Of a DNA stretch of 64,000 nt, positions 1 to 9,406 are shown one piece after another; position 1 is the first letter of the stretch, and every line of letters begins with the position of its first letter. The notes under the pieces are model-generated. The model was given only the letters and a program-made list of their open reading frames with translations, made no database searches and had not been told where the DNA came from. A program made the translations under genes and the position numbers. The stretch comes from Vreelandella nigrificans (GTDB taxonomy: Bacteria > Pseudomonadota > Gammaproteobacteria > Pseudomonadales > Halomonadaceae): positions 67,150 to 131,149 of the forward strand of contig NZ_NWUX01000002.1 in NCBI RefSeq assembly GCF_002374315.1. Direction: 5' to 3'.

Positions 1-590
1 TCACTGGCAAGATCGCTGATGCGTTCTTTGCAGCGAAAAATGAAGATGTCGCCGCTGTTATGGCTGGCGATCTTGAGTCTGCTCGTGAGCAGCTGGTTCA
101 GAAGATTGGTGAGAACATCGGCGTGCGTCGTGCCGTTGTAGTAAACGCTGTTGAAGGTGGTCTGGTGGGCGAATATGTCCACGGTGGCCGCATTGGCGTT
201 CTGACCATTCTGAAAGGTGGCAACAGCGAAGCTGCTAAAGACGTTGCTATGCACGTTGCAGCGATCAATCCTGCTGTAGCCCTTCCAGAAGATATGCCGC
301 AGGAAGAGCTGGATAAAGAGAAGGCGATCATCCTGGCCCAGCCGGACATGGCAGGCAAGCCAGAGCAAATCGCTGAGAAAATGGTTGAAGGCCGCCTGAA
401 GAAGTACCTGGCTGAAAACAGCCTGACCGAGCAGCCGTTCGTTAAAGACCCGAACCAGTCTGTGGCTGAGTTTGTGAAAGCTGCTGGTGGTGAGGTGGTT
501 GGCTTTATCCGCTTTGAAGTGGGCGAAGGCATCGAGAAAGAAGAAGTCGACTTTGCTAAAGAAGTCATGGAACAAGCTGGCCGTCGCTAA
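1..590 (+). CDS. tsf: Elongation factor Ts (5' end outside window)
   Basis: Guanine-nucleotide exchange factor that recycles EF-Tu-GDP during translation in the cytoplasm. The reading frame is open from the left edge (first full codon at 3), so the N-terminal UBA-like and TDVPF-containing part is missing and about 195 C-terminal residues are visible. The visible part carries the EF-Ts dimerisation domain, with segments such as [21 protein letters not shown]-like and the C-terminal VGEGIEKE. It lies ahead of pyrH and frr, the normal tsf-pyrH-frr order of gammaproteobacteria. rpsB would be expected just left of the window. A hairpin follows the stop codon. Identification is very secure from family knowledge. 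Confidence 0.97.
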   Translation, partial: TGKIADAFFAAKNEDVAAVMAGDLESAREQLVQKIGENIGVRRAVVVNAVEGGLVGEYVHGGRIGVLTILKGGNSEAAKDVAMHVAAINPAVALPEDMPQEELDKEKAIILAQPDMAGKPEQIAEKMVEGRLKKYLAENSLTEQPFVKDPNQSVAEFVKAAGGEVVGFIRFEVGEGIEKEEVDFAKEVMEQAGRR

Positions 591-614
591 GGTCAGAGGT
601 TCTAGTAAAAAGAT

Positions 615-636
615 GGCGTGCGCGCGAGCGCACGCC
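615..636 (+). terminator. Hairpin after tsf (terminator or processing site)
   Basis: A perfect 9-bp GC-rich stem (GGCGTGCGC, 615-623, with its complement at 628-636) closes a GCGA tetraloop of the GNRA type. Only TTCGTGTAT follows, with no real T-run, so it may be a weak or partial terminator or an mRNA-stabilising hairpin between tsf and pyrH. Confidence 0.6.
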
Positions 637-712
637 TTCGTGTATCCAGCCCTTGCTAAATAAAAGGGCCGCCTCGCCCGCCTGTGTTCAGGTCTGCTTC
701 AGGAGATATGCC

Positions 713-1486
713 ATGTCACGCGATGTTCAAGAGTCTAGCCCCGCTGCTATCCCCAGTAAAATCGAAAAGTCTAAGTCAAAATATAAGCGTATTTTGCTGA
801 AGCTTTCTGGTGAAGCGCTAATGGGGGAGCACGATTTTGGTATTGATCCTAAAGTGTTGGATCGCATGGCGCTTGAAATCGGCCAGTTGGTCGGTATCGG
901 TGTTCAGGTGGGTATTGTAATTGGTGGTGGTAACCTCTTCCGTGGCGCCGCATTAAATGAAGCCGGTATGGACCGGGTGACGGGTGACCACATGGGAATG
1001 CTGGCAACAGTCATGAATGCCCTGGCAATGCGCGATGCTCTGGAGCGTTCTAATATTCGTTCCCGGGTAATGTCAGCGATTCCCATGAGCGGTGTGGTGG
1101 AGCACTATGACCGCCGCACTGCCATCCGCTATTTAACATCTGGCGATGTTGTGCTGTTTTCTGCGGGCACCGGTAATCCTTTCTTCACGACCGACTCCGC
1201 TGCTTGTCTGCGTGGCATTGAAGTGGACGTGGATGTTGTGATCAAGGCCACCAAGGTCGATGGCGTGTACAATAAGGATCCTGTGAAACATCCTGACGCC
1301 GTGAAGTACGACCAGCTCTCTTATGATGACGCCCTAGAGCAAAAATTGGGTGTGATGGATTTGACCGCTATCTGCCTGGTACGTGACCATAATATGCCAG
1401 TGCGGGTATTCGATATGAACAAGCCTGGCGCCCTGCTGAATTTGGTAGTAGGGGGCAAGGAAGGCACGCTGATAGACAGAGGGTAA
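713..1486 (+). CDS. pyrH: UMP kinase
   Basis: Phosphorylates UMP to UDP with ATP in pyrimidine nucleotide synthesis; a cytoplasmic, typically hexameric enzyme of the amino-acid-kinase fold. The ATG at 713 is chosen because AGGAG sits at 701-705 with good spacing; the frame is open further upstream, but that part (from 653) is not protein-like. The product is 257 aa, somewhat longer than the E. coli enzyme because of a polar N-terminal tail (about 20 residues) before [22 protein letters not shown] (nucleotide/phosphate loop) and [11 protein letters not shown] are typical. frr follows 4 bp after the stop, suggesting co-translation. Confidence 0.97.
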   Translation: MSRDVQESSPAAIPSKIEKSKSKYKRILLKLSGEALMGEHDFGIDPKVLDRMALEIGQLVGIGVQVGIVIGGGNLFRGAALNEAGMDRVTGDHMGMLATVMNALAMRDALERSNIRSRVMSAIPMSGVVEHYDRRTAIRYLTSGDVVLFSAGTGNPFFTTDSAACLRGIEVDVDVVIKATKVDGVYNKDPVKHPDAVKYDQLSYDDALEQKLGVMDLTAICLVRDHNMPVRVFDMNKPGALLNLVVGGKEGTLIDRG

Positions 1487-1490
1487 TATC

Positions 1491-2048
1491 GTGATCAACG
1501 ACATTAAGAAAGATGCTGAATCTCGCATGAAGAAAAGCGTTGAAGCGCTGAATGGCAACTTCAACAAGATCCGTACTGGGCGTGCTCACCCCAGTATTCT
1601 GGATGCTGTCACTGTCGACTATTACGGTAGCCAAGTGCCGCTAAGCCAAGTGGCTTCGGTTAACGTGGAAGATGCGCGGACGCTGGCGGTAGCTCCTTGG
1701 GAGCAGGGCATGGTGGCTAAGGTTGAAAAGGCCATCATGACGTCAGATCTTGGTCTTAACCCTTCAAGTGCCGGGAACGTGATCCGCGTACCGATGCCGA
1801 TGTTGACTGAGGAAACTCGGAAAGGCTACATCAAGCAGGCACGTAGCGAAGCCGAAAACGCCCGAGTTGCTGTACGAAATGTACGTCGCGATGCCAACGG
1901 TGATTTCAAATCCTTACTTAAGGATAAAGAGATTACTGAGGATGATCAGCGTCAAGGGGAAGACGAAATCCAGAAGCTGACCGATAAGTTTATCGCTGAG
2001 ATCGATAAGGCGCTTGCCGCAAAAGAACAAGATCTCATGCAGGTATAG
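1491..2048 (+). CDS. frr: Ribosome recycling factor
   Basis: Splits the post-termination 70S complex together with EF-G. The 185-aa length matches the family exactly. It begins with GTG at 1491, preceded by AGAGGG a few bases upstream. Typical segments are [13 protein letters not shown] near residues 25-40 and [13 protein letters not shown] near 130. The stop codon lies inside the first copy of a short tandem repeat (2043-2088), so the last codons and the 3' UTR were shaped by repeat expansion. Co-transcribed with pyrH. Confidence 0.97.
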   Translation: MINDIKKDAESRMKKSVEALNGNFNKIRTGRAHPSILDAVTVDYYGSQVPLSQVASVNVEDARTLAVAPWEQGMVAKVEKAIMTSDLGLNPSSAGNVIRVPMPMLTEETRKGYIKQARSEAENARVAVRNVRRDANGDFKSLLKDKEITEDDQRQGEDEIQKLTDKFIAEIDKALAAKEQDLMQV

Positions 2049-2088
2049 TTATTGTAAGTATAGTTATTGATTGTAAGTATAGTTATTG
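2043..2088. repeat. Three-copy short tandem repeat over the frr stop codon
   Basis: The 12-mer GTATAGTTATTG occurs at 2043, 2058 and 2077, with spacings of 15 and 19 bp. The first copy contains the frr stop codon TAG. The AT-rich composition stands out from the surrounding genes. It looks like replication-slippage expansion; no function is evident. Confidence 0.85.
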
Positions 2089-2117
2089 TAGTTATAGCTA
2101 TCTGCTTTCACTTAGCC

Positions 2118-2139
2118 GCGGGCAGCAAGCGCTGCCCGC
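2118..2139 (+). terminator. Hairpin between frr and uppS
   Basis: A perfect 9-bp stem (GCGGGCAGC at 2118-2126, complement at 2131-2139) with an AAGC loop. It is followed by TGGGCCATTGTTTGGC, which is only loosely T-rich, so it is a possible partial terminator separating tsf-pyrH-frr from the uppS operon. Confidence 0.6.
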
Positions 2140-2187
2140 TGGGCCATTGTTTGGCTTTATTATGACTGATCTTTGGTGCGAGAAACC

Positions 2188-2973
2188 ATGACGTCACCGC
2201 AGCTTCCTGAAGAGCAGACGGGCGGTGCGGCGCCTTCTCACTCCGAGGAGTCGTTGCCGCTGCATGTTGCTATCATAATGGATGGCAATAACCGCTGGGC
2301 GCGTGCCCGAGGGCTTTCCGGCGTGCGCGGGCATCGTGCTGGCGTTGAGGCCGTGAGAACGGTGATACAGCGCGCTGCCGAGCGTGGCGTAAAAACATTA
2401 AGCTTATTTGCGTTTTCAAGTGAAAACTGGAAGCGCCCTGCGGCGGAAGTGAATGCGCTTATGGAGCTTTTTTTGATGGCTCTTAAGCGAGAAGTTAAAA
2501 AGCTCAACGAGCGTAATGTTCGCCTTTCTATTATTGGTGAGCAGCGTGGCTTCTCCAATGCTATCCAGAAGCATATTCAGCGCGCTGAAGCGCTGACCGC
2601 TGCTAACACGGGGATGCACTTGGTGATTGCTGCCAACTATGGTGGCCAGTGGGATATTACCCGCGCAGCAAAGCAGTTGGCTGAGCAGGTTGCCGCCGGG
2701 GAGTTGGTTGCAGCAGATATCGATGAAGCGCGCTTTGATGTGGCGATGAACACCCACCAAGTACCGCCGGTGGATTTATGTATTCGCACCAGTGGAGAGC
2801 AGCGTCTCTCCAACTTTATGCTGTGGCAGTTAGCCTACGCAGAGCTTCATTTTTCCCCCCTGCTGTGGCCTGATTTTGATGCAGTGGCGTTCGATAAAGC
2901 GCTGGATGACTTTTGCCAGCGCCGCCGCCGCTTTGGCATGACTGACGAACAAATAGAGGCGCAAGGTGCTTAA
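2188..2973 (+). CDS. uppS: Undecaprenyl diphosphate synthase
   Basis: Adds eight cis isoprene units from IPP to farnesyl diphosphate to make the C55 lipid carrier for peptidoglycan and O-antigen. The ATG at 2188 is preferred; an in-frame TTG at 2173 would add five residues. The product is 261 aa. HVAIIMDGNNRWA near residues 26-38 carries the catalytic Asp (about D32); GHRAGVEAVR, LFAFSSENWKRP and the C-terminal DLCIRTSGEQRLSNF are family signatures. The last 8 bp overlap the cdsA start, indicating translational coupling. Confidence 0.97.
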   Translation: MTSPQLPEEQTGGAAPSHSEESLPLHVAIIMDGNNRWARARGLSGVRGHRAGVEAVRTVIQRAAERGVKTLSLFAFSSENWKRPAAEVNALMELFLMALKREVKKLNERNVRLSIIGEQRGFSNAIQKHIQRAEALTAANTGMHLVIAANYGGQWDITRAAKQLAEQVAAGELVAADIDEARFDVAMNTHQVPPVDLCIRTSGEQRLSNFMLWQLAYAELHFSPLLWPDFDAVAFDKALDDFCQRRRRFGMTDEQIEAQGA

Positions 2974-3781
2974 ACAGCGGATTATCACCGCAGCCTGGTT
3001 AGCTCCCCTGACGCTGATCGGCCTGTTCGGATTACATGGTGGCGCCTTTGCGCTGTTTGCAGCACTTATTGTGCTGTTAGGTGCGTGGGAGTGGACGAAT
3101 TTGGCTGGAGTTACCCAACAGCGCTCGCGCTTACAATGGGTGGCTGTGTTGGCGCTGCTAATGCTCGTTATGTGGCTGAGCGGCGCGGCATTTGCCGTTT
3201 GGCCGTTATGGCTTGCGGCGGCTGGGTGGTTGCTAAACCTGTATTGGGTTATCCGTTACCCAGAGGCTGGTCAGCAATGGCAGTCAACCTCTCGGCGCTT
3301 GCTGATGGGATTATGGGTGCTGCTGCCATGCTGGGTTGGTTTCAATGTTCTCCGCGATAGTGGTGCGGTATGGCTGCTATTTGTTCTGTTACTGGTTTGG
3401 GGCGCTGATATTGGTGCCTATTTTGCTGGTCGTCGCTGGGGAAAGCGCAAGTTAGCTCCCCGTGTTAGTCCAGGAAAATCCTGGGAAGGTGTCATTGGTG
3501 GCTTAGTGGTAACCGTGCTGCTGGCAGTGGTATTTGCTTTTTGGCAGCCGTTGGGCGTCGCAGGCGGTGCTACGCTGATTGCTATTACTGCCCTGGTGAC
3601 GTTTGTTTCGGTACTGGGTGATTTGTTGGAAAGCATGCTTAAGCGCTACCGTAATATTAAGGACTCTAGCCAGTTGTTACCGGGTCATGGTGGTGTGCTG
3701 GATCGCATTGATAGCCTAACGGCGGCGATTCCCATCTTTGCTTTGCTTTACTTACAGTTATTGCAGGTACCATTGCTATGA
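2966..3781 (+). CDS. cdsA: Phosphatidate cytidylyltransferase (CDP-diglyceride synthase)
   Basis: Makes CDP-diacylglycerol from phosphatidic acid and CTP at the inner membrane, the branch point to all phospholipids. The GTG start at 2966 lies inside the uppS 3' end, and the stop overlaps the dxr start as ATGA (3778-3781). The 271-aa product has about eight hydrophobic segments. The C-terminal signature is present as [13 protein letters not shown] followed by [11 protein letters not shown], with the conserved metal-binding Asp residues. Confidence 0.96.
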   Translation: MLKQRIITAAWLAPLTLIGLFGLHGGAFALFAALIVLLGAWEWTNLAGVTQQRSRLQWVAVLALLMLVMWLSGAAFAVWPLWLAAAGWLLNLYWVIRYPEAGQQWQSTSRRLLMGLWVLLPCWVGFNVLRDSGAVWLLFVLLLVWGADIGAYFAGRRWGKRKLAPRVSPGKSWEGVIGGLVVTVLLAVVFAFWQPLGVAGGATLIAITALVTFVSVLGDLLESMLKRYRNIKDSSQLLPGHGGVLDRIDSLTAAIPIFALLYLQLLQVPLL

Positions 3782-4968
3782 GTCAGCGGCCGACTCTTCA
3801 GTACGTAACGGTACTAGGTTCAACTGGCTCAATAGGCAACAGCACTCTGGATGTGATTGAGCGTCATCCTGACCGTTACCGGGTTTATGCGCTGACTGCC
3901 CACACGTCGAAAGAAACCTTGCTAGCACAGTGTAGAAAGCACCAGCCTCATGTGGCGGTCTTAAATGACCCAGTAGATGCTCAGTGGCTGCATGACGCGT
4001 TAACTAAGGCGGGAGTTGCTACTGAGGTGCAAGCTGGCCCGGAGGCGCTCTGTCGAGTGGCGCGAGACGCCCAAGTTGACACGGTAATGGCTGCGATTGT
4101 GGGGGCGGCAGGGCTGCTACCTGCACTGGCAGCGGCAGAAGCGGGTAAGCGTCTACTGCTTGCCAATAAAGAGGCGTTAGTAATGAGCGGTGCGCTATTT
4201 ATGGATGCCATTGCTCGCTCAGGTGCAACACTCTTGCCGATTGACTCTGAACATAATGCTATCTATCAGTGTCTACCTGCTCAGCATCGTGGTGGTCTTG
4301 CGCGCCACGGCGTGCGCCAATTGCTGTTGACTGCCTCTGGGGGGCCTTTTCGTACCTGGAGTGCGGAGGATATTGCCAGGGTAACGCCAGAGCAGGCCTG
4401 CGCCCACCCTAACTGGTCAATGGGGCGTAAGATCTCGGTGGACAGCGCCACGTTAATGAATAAAGGGCTAGAGCTAATCGAGGCGTGCTGGCTGTTCGAC
4501 GCCACTCCAGAGCAAATTCAAGTAGTCGTTCATCCGCAAAGCGTCATCCACTCCATGGCTGCTTACGATGATGGTTCGGTGATTGCGCAGTTGGGTAACC
4601 CTGATATGCGCACGCCTATTGCTTATGGATTAGCGTGGCCTGAGCGTATTGATGCGGGCGTTGAGACACTTGATATTTTCCAGGTGGCACGGCTTGATTT
4701 TGAAGCGCCGGATGAGACCCGCTTTCCCTGCCTGCGCTTAGCCCGCGAAGCAATGAAAATGGGGGGGGCAGCCCCTGCGATTTTGAACGCCGCGAATGAA
4801 GTCGCGGTCGATGCATTTTTGGAAGGACAGCTTGGCTTCAGCTCGATAGCCGATGTGGTAGCTGAAGTGATGGCCCTAACGTTTGAAGCGCGCGCCGATA
4901 CGCTGGAGCAAATATTAGCAGCGGATAAGTGGGCGCGGGAGCAGGCGTTGCTGAGAATACAGCGATGA
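3778..4968 (+). CDS. dxr: 1-deoxy-D-xylulose 5-phosphate reductoisomerase
   Basis: Converts DXP to 2-C-methyl-D-erythritol 4-phosphate with NADPH, the committed step of the MEP isoprenoid pathway. This places the enzyme next to the polyprenyl carrier enzyme UppS. The 396-aa length is usual. The NADPH-binding motif [13 protein letters not shown] is at about residues 14-26. The substrate and metal-binding region shows LPIDSEHNA and the later [19 protein letters not shown]. Its start overlaps the cdsA stop by 4 bp. Confidence 0.97.
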   Translation: MSQRPTLQYVTVLGSTGSIGNSTLDVIERHPDRYRVYALTAHTSKETLLAQCRKHQPHVAVLNDPVDAQWLHDALTKAGVATEVQAGPEALCRVARDAQVDTVMAAIVGAAGLLPALAAAEAGKRLLLANKEALVMSGALFMDAIARSGATLLPIDSEHNAIYQCLPAQHRGGLARHGVRQLLLTASGGPFRTWSAEDIARVTPEQACAHPNWSMGRKISVDSATLMNKGLELIEACWLFDATPEQIQVVVHPQSVIHSMAAYDDGSVIAQLGNPDMRTPIAYGLAWPERIDAGVETLDIFQVARLDFEAPDETRFPCLRLAREAMKMGGAAPAILNAANEVAVDAFLEGQLGFSSIADVVAEVMALTFEARADTLEQILAADKWAREQALLRIQR

Positions 4969-5026
4969 AATATGCAGGACGCGTAGGCATCAGCCGTTCG
5001 CTGAGCAGCGTATAAAGGAGCGAAGT

Positions 5027-6385
5027 GTGGGCCTGATACAAAATATCTTAGCGGTAATCGTGGTGCTTGGGTTACTGGTGACCTTCCACGAATTTGGCCA
5101 CTTCTGGGTGGCCAGACGCTGTGGAGTTAAGGTACTGCGCTTTTCAGTAGGTTTTGGTAAACCGCTGTGGTCGACGGTGGACCGACATGGAACCGAGTAC
5201 GCGGTAGCCGCTATACCGTTAGGCGGCTACGTGAAAATGCTTGATGAGCGTGAAGCGCCAGTGCCAGAGGAGCAGCTAAGCCAAGCATTTAATCGCAAAA
5301 ACGTATGGCAGCGAATTGCCATCGTTGCTGCTGGCCCCTTGGCAAATTTTTTACTGGCGATTGTCGCTTACTGGGCGTTGTTTGTGGTGGGTGTTACAAC
5401 GGTAACACCTATAGTGGGTGAAGTGACGCCTGATTCCCCCGCTGCCCAGGCAGGGCTTTCCCATGGGGATGAAATCACCTCAATCCACGGCGATGCAATG
5501 CGTTCATGGGAAGAGATCAATCTTAAGTTGGTTTCCATTATTGGCTTTAACGGTGAGTTGGCCGTTGAGGCGGTGCCTGAAGGTTCGAGTACCCCGCGGT
5601 TGTACCAATTGCCAGTAAGTAATTACCTGGTCCGCCAAGACCCACCCCAGCCGCTGCAAAGCTTGGGAATTACCCCTTGGAGACCTGATGTTCCGGCTGT
5701 GCTAGGCCAAGTAGTAGATGGTCAAGCAGCCGCTCAGTCAGGGCTTCAGCCGGGTGACCGCATCCTTTCCCTTAACGGTGAGCCGGTTGAGGACTGGATG
5801 CAGTTTGTTGCAATGATCCGTGACAATGCAGGCCGAACTTTAGAGGTGGGCTATCAGCGCGGTGACGAGCAAGGTACGCTGTCGCTGACGCCGGGTAGTA
5901 ATACATTAGAGAGTGGTGCTGAAGTCGGGTACATTGGAGCCGGTGTGCAACAGGTGTCATGGCCTGAAGAGCTGCAGCGTGAAATTCGCTATGGGCCGGT
6001 GGAGGCGATTGGGCAAGCAGTGTCGCGTACCGGCGAGATGACGTTGCTCACGGTAGATGCGATTCGCAAAATGCTAGTGGGGTTAATTTCGCCCTCTAAT
6101 TTATCTGGGCCGATTACGATTGCGCAAATTTCCGGTGACTCCGCCCGTGCTGGTATGGAAGCATTCGTTGGTTTTCTAGCGTATCTTTCCATCAGCCTGG
6201 CGGTACTGAATTTATTGCCAATCCCAGTGCTCGATGGTGGGCACCTGCTTTATTATTTTATAGAGGTCGTACGTGGACGGCCGGTCTCAGAGCAAACTCA
6301 AGCGGTAGGGCTGCGCATTGGGCTTGCCATGGTAGGTACCCTGATGTTGATGGCTCTCTATTTCGATCTGATGCGCCTGTGGTAA
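5027..6385 (+). CDS. rseP: RseP-type site-2 zinc metalloprotease
   Basis: Intramembrane protease of the regulated proteolysis cascade that releases sigmaE; it acts on RseA-like anti-sigma factors after the first cleavage and also trims signal peptides. It starts with GTG at 5027 behind AAAGGAG, and the product is 452 aa. The zinc-binding HEFGH is at residues 21-25 in the first membrane helix. Two PDZ domains span roughly residues 115-300 (for example QAGLSHGDEI and SGLQPGDRILSLNG). The second active-site motif NLLPIPVLDGG is near residue 395. It is the usual gene before bamA. Confidence 0.96.
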   Translation: MGLIQNILAVIVVLGLLVTFHEFGHFWVARRCGVKVLRFSVGFGKPLWSTVDRHGTEYAVAAIPLGGYVKMLDEREAPVPEEQLSQAFNRKNVWQRIAIVAAGPLANFLLAIVAYWALFVVGVTTVTPIVGEVTPDSPAAQAGLSHGDEITSIHGDAMRSWEEINLKLVSIIGFNGELAVEAVPEGSSTPRLYQLPVSNYLVRQDPPQPLQSLGITPWRPDVPAVLGQVVDGQAAAQSGLQPGDRILSLNGEPVEDWMQFVAMIRDNAGRTLEVGYQRGDEQGTLSLTPGSNTLESGAEVGYIGAGVQQVSWPEELQREIRYGPVEAIGQAVSRTGEMTLLTVDAIRKMLVGLISPSNLSGPITIAQISGDSARAGMEAFVGFLAYLSISLAVLNLLPIPVLDGGHLLYYFIEVVRGRPVSEQTQAVGLRIGLAMVGTLMLMALYFDLMRLW

Positions 6386-6485
6386 TGACGCGTGTAGCGC
6401 GCAGGATGCCTTGTCATCTGCCTGCACAAATGTATATGGTGCCTGTCTGGAACGATAGGCAGACCAACGCGAGCGAACTGACTGC

Positions 6486-8837
6486 ATGAAAATTAAGACC
6501 CTTGGAATGGCGGCACTCTTGCTGGCAGGCGCCAGCGGCGCCCAAGCACAATCCTTTGATGTTTCGGACATTCGTGTGGAAGGACTACAGCGGGTATCCG
6601 CCGCCTCGGTCTTTAATGCGTTTCCCGTAAGTGCGAATGACCGTGTTAACGAGCAACAGCTAACCGCTGCTGCACGTGACCTATTCGCGACGGGCCTGTT
6701 CGAAGACGTCTCCCTAGCACGGGAAGGTGATGTTCTGATCGTTCAGGTAGTCGAGCGACCAACGATTGCACGCCTGAATATTAGTGGTAACCAGCAGATC
6801 TCCGAAGATGATTTGCGCAACGGCCTACGCCAATCGGGCTTGTCCGAAGGCCAGGTACTGCAACTCTCTACCCTAGAGGAGATCCAGCGGGAGCTGGAGG
6901 GCGTTTATCAGTCTCAGGGTCGTTATAGTGCAGGTATCGACGTAGAAGTTGAGACAGTTGATGAAGGTCGAGTTCAGGTCAACATCAATATCAATGAAGG
7001 CGAAGTAGCGAAAATTCGTCAGATCAATATCGTGGGTAATGAAGCGTTTGACGATGACACGCTACGTTCTGTTTTTGAACTCAATGATCGCCCTGGGCGA
7101 GTGTTTGGCTGGTTCTCTAAGGATGAGTACTCCCGCGAAGCGCTATCCGGTGATATTGAGCGGTTGCGCTCTTTCTATCTGGACCGTGGCTATGTGAATT
7201 TCGATGTCACCTCTACCCAGGTATCTATTGGCCCAGAAAAGTCGGAAATATTCATTACCCTGAACGTCGATGAGGGTAGTCAGTACCGGGTTGGTGATAT
7301 TCGCTTTGTAGGTGATCTGCAAATTAGTGAAAGTGACGCACGGCAACTGCTGGAGATCAGCAGTGGCGATACCTTCTCCCGCGGGCAGGTGAATGCTTCT
7401 ACCGAAGCTCTGCGCCAGCGCTTAGGGGCTGAGGGGTTTGCGTTTGCGGAAGTGCAGGGTGTTCCGGAAATGGCCGGTGATGGTGAGACCGTTGATCTGG
7501 TAATTGCGGTTAACCCTGGTCAACGCACTTACGTACGACGCATAGAGTTCTTCGGTAATACCACGACCCAGGACGAAGTACTGCGCCGTGAAATGATTCA
7601 GCTGGAAGGGGCGCCTGCATCGACTGAGTCAATTACGCAATCCCGTCAGCGGCTTGAGCGCCTTGGCTTCTTTAGCCAAGTTGAAGTCGATACCCAGCCC
7701 GTGCCAGGCCAGCCAGATATGCTGGACGTGACCTATAACGTAGAAGAACAGCCATCTGGTTCTATCTCTGCTAGCGTTGGTTTCTCGCAAAGCGCCGGGG
7801 TGATTTATGGTGTTGGGCTTGCTCAAAATAACTTCCTAGGTACAGGTAACCGCGTCAATATCGGCGCGCAGCGCAGTGATACATTCACCAGCGTTAACTT
7901 TGCCTTTACTGACCCGTACTGGACGCTAGATGGCATCTCTCGTGGCTATAACGTGTTCTACCGTGAAACCGACTATGCCGACTCTGATATCTCAACGTTC
8001 TCAACCGATGCTTATGGTGCGGGTATCAACTTCGGCTACCCGATAAGCGAGCTTTCGCGGCTTAACTTCGGTGCCAGTGTTGAGGATCTAACGGTAAAAA
8101 CTTATTTTGACACCGCCTCAGAAATTCGTCGTTACGTAGAAGATCAAGGCGAAAACGCCCAGAGCCTTAAATTAACGGGAAGCTGGACGCGTAATAATCT
8201 GAACCGCGGAATCATGCCCACGGCAGGTAATTACCAACGGCTCTCTTTGGAAACAGGTGTGCCGGGAAGTGATGCGGAGTACTACAAACTCCAGGCGCGT
8301 GCCCAGCAGTTATTCCCGATTAATGATGACCAAACGTGGGCGCTCAAGTTTAGCGGCCATTTAGGCTATGCCGATACACTCGGTAGCAACGATCCTTACC
8401 CCTTCTATGAGAACTTCTATGCGGGTGGTTTAGGCTCTGTACGTGGCTTTACCTCAAACACGTTGGGACAGCGTACAACACCTGCCCGGGAAGGTGGTCG
8501 TGACCGCACTCTCGGCGGTAACGTTCTGATCCAAGGTAGTGCTGAAGTCCTTTTCCCGCTGCCATTTGTTGAAAACCAGCGCTCGGTACAAACATCGCTA
8601 TTTGTGGACGCAGGTAATACCTTCTTAAGCTCCTGCTACGACGTACTGGAGGAAGATGCCGGGCGCCAACAGTGTAGCTCAGGCGTTGACCTTGGCGACC
8701 TGCGCTACAGTGTGGGTATTGGCCTATCCTGGTTGACACCGGTTGGTCCGCTGACCTTTAGTATTGCCGAGCCGCTAAACAGTGAAAGCGGAGATGACAC
8801 TCAGTTCTTCCAGTTCTCGCTGGGTCAAACGTTCTAA
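6486..8837 (+). CDS. bamA: Outer-membrane protein assembly factor BamA
   Basis: Central Omp85 component of the BAM complex, which folds and inserts beta-barrel proteins into the outer membrane. The 783-aa product begins with a clear signal peptide (MKIKTLGMAALLLAGASG, cleavage near AQA). Five POTRA repeats cover about residues 23-420 and the C-terminal half is a 16-strand barrel. The conserved loop-6 motif VRGF occurs in GGLGSVRGFTS, and the protein ends in the outer-membrane signature SLGQTF. It follows rseP and precedes skp, as in other gammaproteobacteria. Confidence 0.97.
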   Translation: MKIKTLGMAALLLAGASGAQAQSFDVSDIRVEGLQRVSAASVFNAFPVSANDRVNEQQLTAAARDLFATGLFEDVSLAREGDVLIVQVVERPTIARLNISGNQQISEDDLRNGLRQSGLSEGQVLQLSTLEEIQRELEGVYQSQGRYSAGIDVEVETVDEGRVQVNININEGEVAKIRQINIVGNEAFDDDTLRSVFELNDRPGRVFGWFSKDEYSREALSGDIERLRSFYLDRGYVNFDVTSTQVSIGPEKSEIFITLNVDEGSQYRVGDIRFVGDLQISESDARQLLEISSGDTFSRGQVNASTEALRQRLGAEGFAFAEVQGVPEMAGDGETVDLVIAVNPGQRTYVRRIEFFGNTTTQDEVLRREMIQLEGAPASTESITQSRQRLERLGFFSQVEVDTQPVPGQPDMLDVTYNVEEQPSGSISASVGFSQSAGVIYGVGLAQNNFLGTGNRVNIGAQRSDTFTSVNFAFTDPYWTLDGISRGYNVFYRETDYADSDISTFSTDAYGAGINFGYPISELSRLNFGASVEDLTVKTYFDTASEIRRYVEDQGENAQSLKLTGSWTRNNLNRGIMPTAGNYQRLSLETGVPGSDAEYYKLQARAQQLFPINDDQTWALKFSGHLGYADTLGSNDPYPFYENFYAGGLGSVRGFTSNTLGQRTTPAREGGRDRTLGGNVLIQGSAEVLFPLPFVENQRSVQTSLFVDAGNTFLSSCYDVLEEDAGRQQCSSGVDLGDLRYSVGIGLSWLTPVGPLTFSIAEPLNSESGDDTQFFQFSLGQTF

Positions 8838-8854
8838 TATAAGGAGTTATAACG

Positions 8855-9355
8855 ATGCGTAAATTGGCAGCAGCTGTGTGCCTGATGGGTGCGGTAGTAT
8901 TACCCGCCCATGCGGCTGAAGTGGCAGTACTCGATTGGCGCGCTGCGCTGATGAATACCCAGTCCGCTCAGTCTTCCCTTAGCCAGCTGGAAAGCCAAAT
9001 TGGTGGCCAGCAGCGCGAAGCCCAATCACTAGGTAACGAATTACAGCAGTTGCAAGAGCGCCTGCAGCGGGAAGGCGAGACAATGTCGCAGTCCCAGCGA
9101 GATTCGCTGATTGCTGAGCTACAAGAGAAGGGTGGCCGTTTCGAACAACTGCGTCGCGAAGTGATGCAAGCTCAGCAACGTTCCGAGCAGCAGTTTTTAG
9201 AAGGCGCTGAGCCTAAACTTGAACGCGCCGTTGAGCAGGTTCTGCAACGCCACAATATTGATGTGCTAGTAGAGCCACAGGGTGTATTGCATTCATCGAC
9301 AGATCTGCCCAACGTGACTAACGAAGTCACCCAGATTTTCGATTCGCTGAACTAA
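8855..9355 (+). CDS. skp: Periplasmic chaperone Skp/OmpH
   Basis: Trimeric jellyfish-shaped chaperone that holds unfolded outer-membrane proteins on the way to BamA. The 166-aa product has a signal peptide ending around AHA (residues 18-20). A long Gln- and Glu-rich coiled-coil region (about residues 35-115) matches the Skp tentacles. TAAGGAG lies 9 bp before the ATG at 8855. It is only 17 bp behind bamA and clearly in the same operon. Confidence 0.93.
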   Translation: MRKLAAAVCLMGAVVLPAHAAEVAVLDWRAALMNTQSAQSSLSQLESQIGGQQREAQSLGNELQQLQERLQREGETMSQSQRDSLIAELQEKGGRFEQLRREVMQAQQRSEQQFLEGAEPKLERAVEQVLQRHNIDVLVEPQGVLHSSTDLPNVTNEVTQIFDSLN

Positions 9356-9368
9356 TTTAATGACTGCT

Positions 9369-9388
9369 GGTGCGCGCATGCGCGCACC
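9369..9388. terminator. Perfect 20-bp palindrome between skp and lpxD
   Basis: The sequence at 9369-9388 (GGTGCGCGCA then its exact complement) is a perfect dyad without a spacer. TGTTTCTTGG follows. It may fold as a GC-rich hairpin damping transcription from skp into lpxD, or be a protein-binding dyad; the sequence alone does not decide. Confidence 0.55.
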
Positions 9389-9406
9389 AATGTTTCTTGG
9401 GCTACC

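Noticed and set aside
6440-6485. sigmaE promoter before bamA
   Set aside because: A GGAAC element is present near 6450, but no matching TCNAA-type -10 at 16-17 bp was found.
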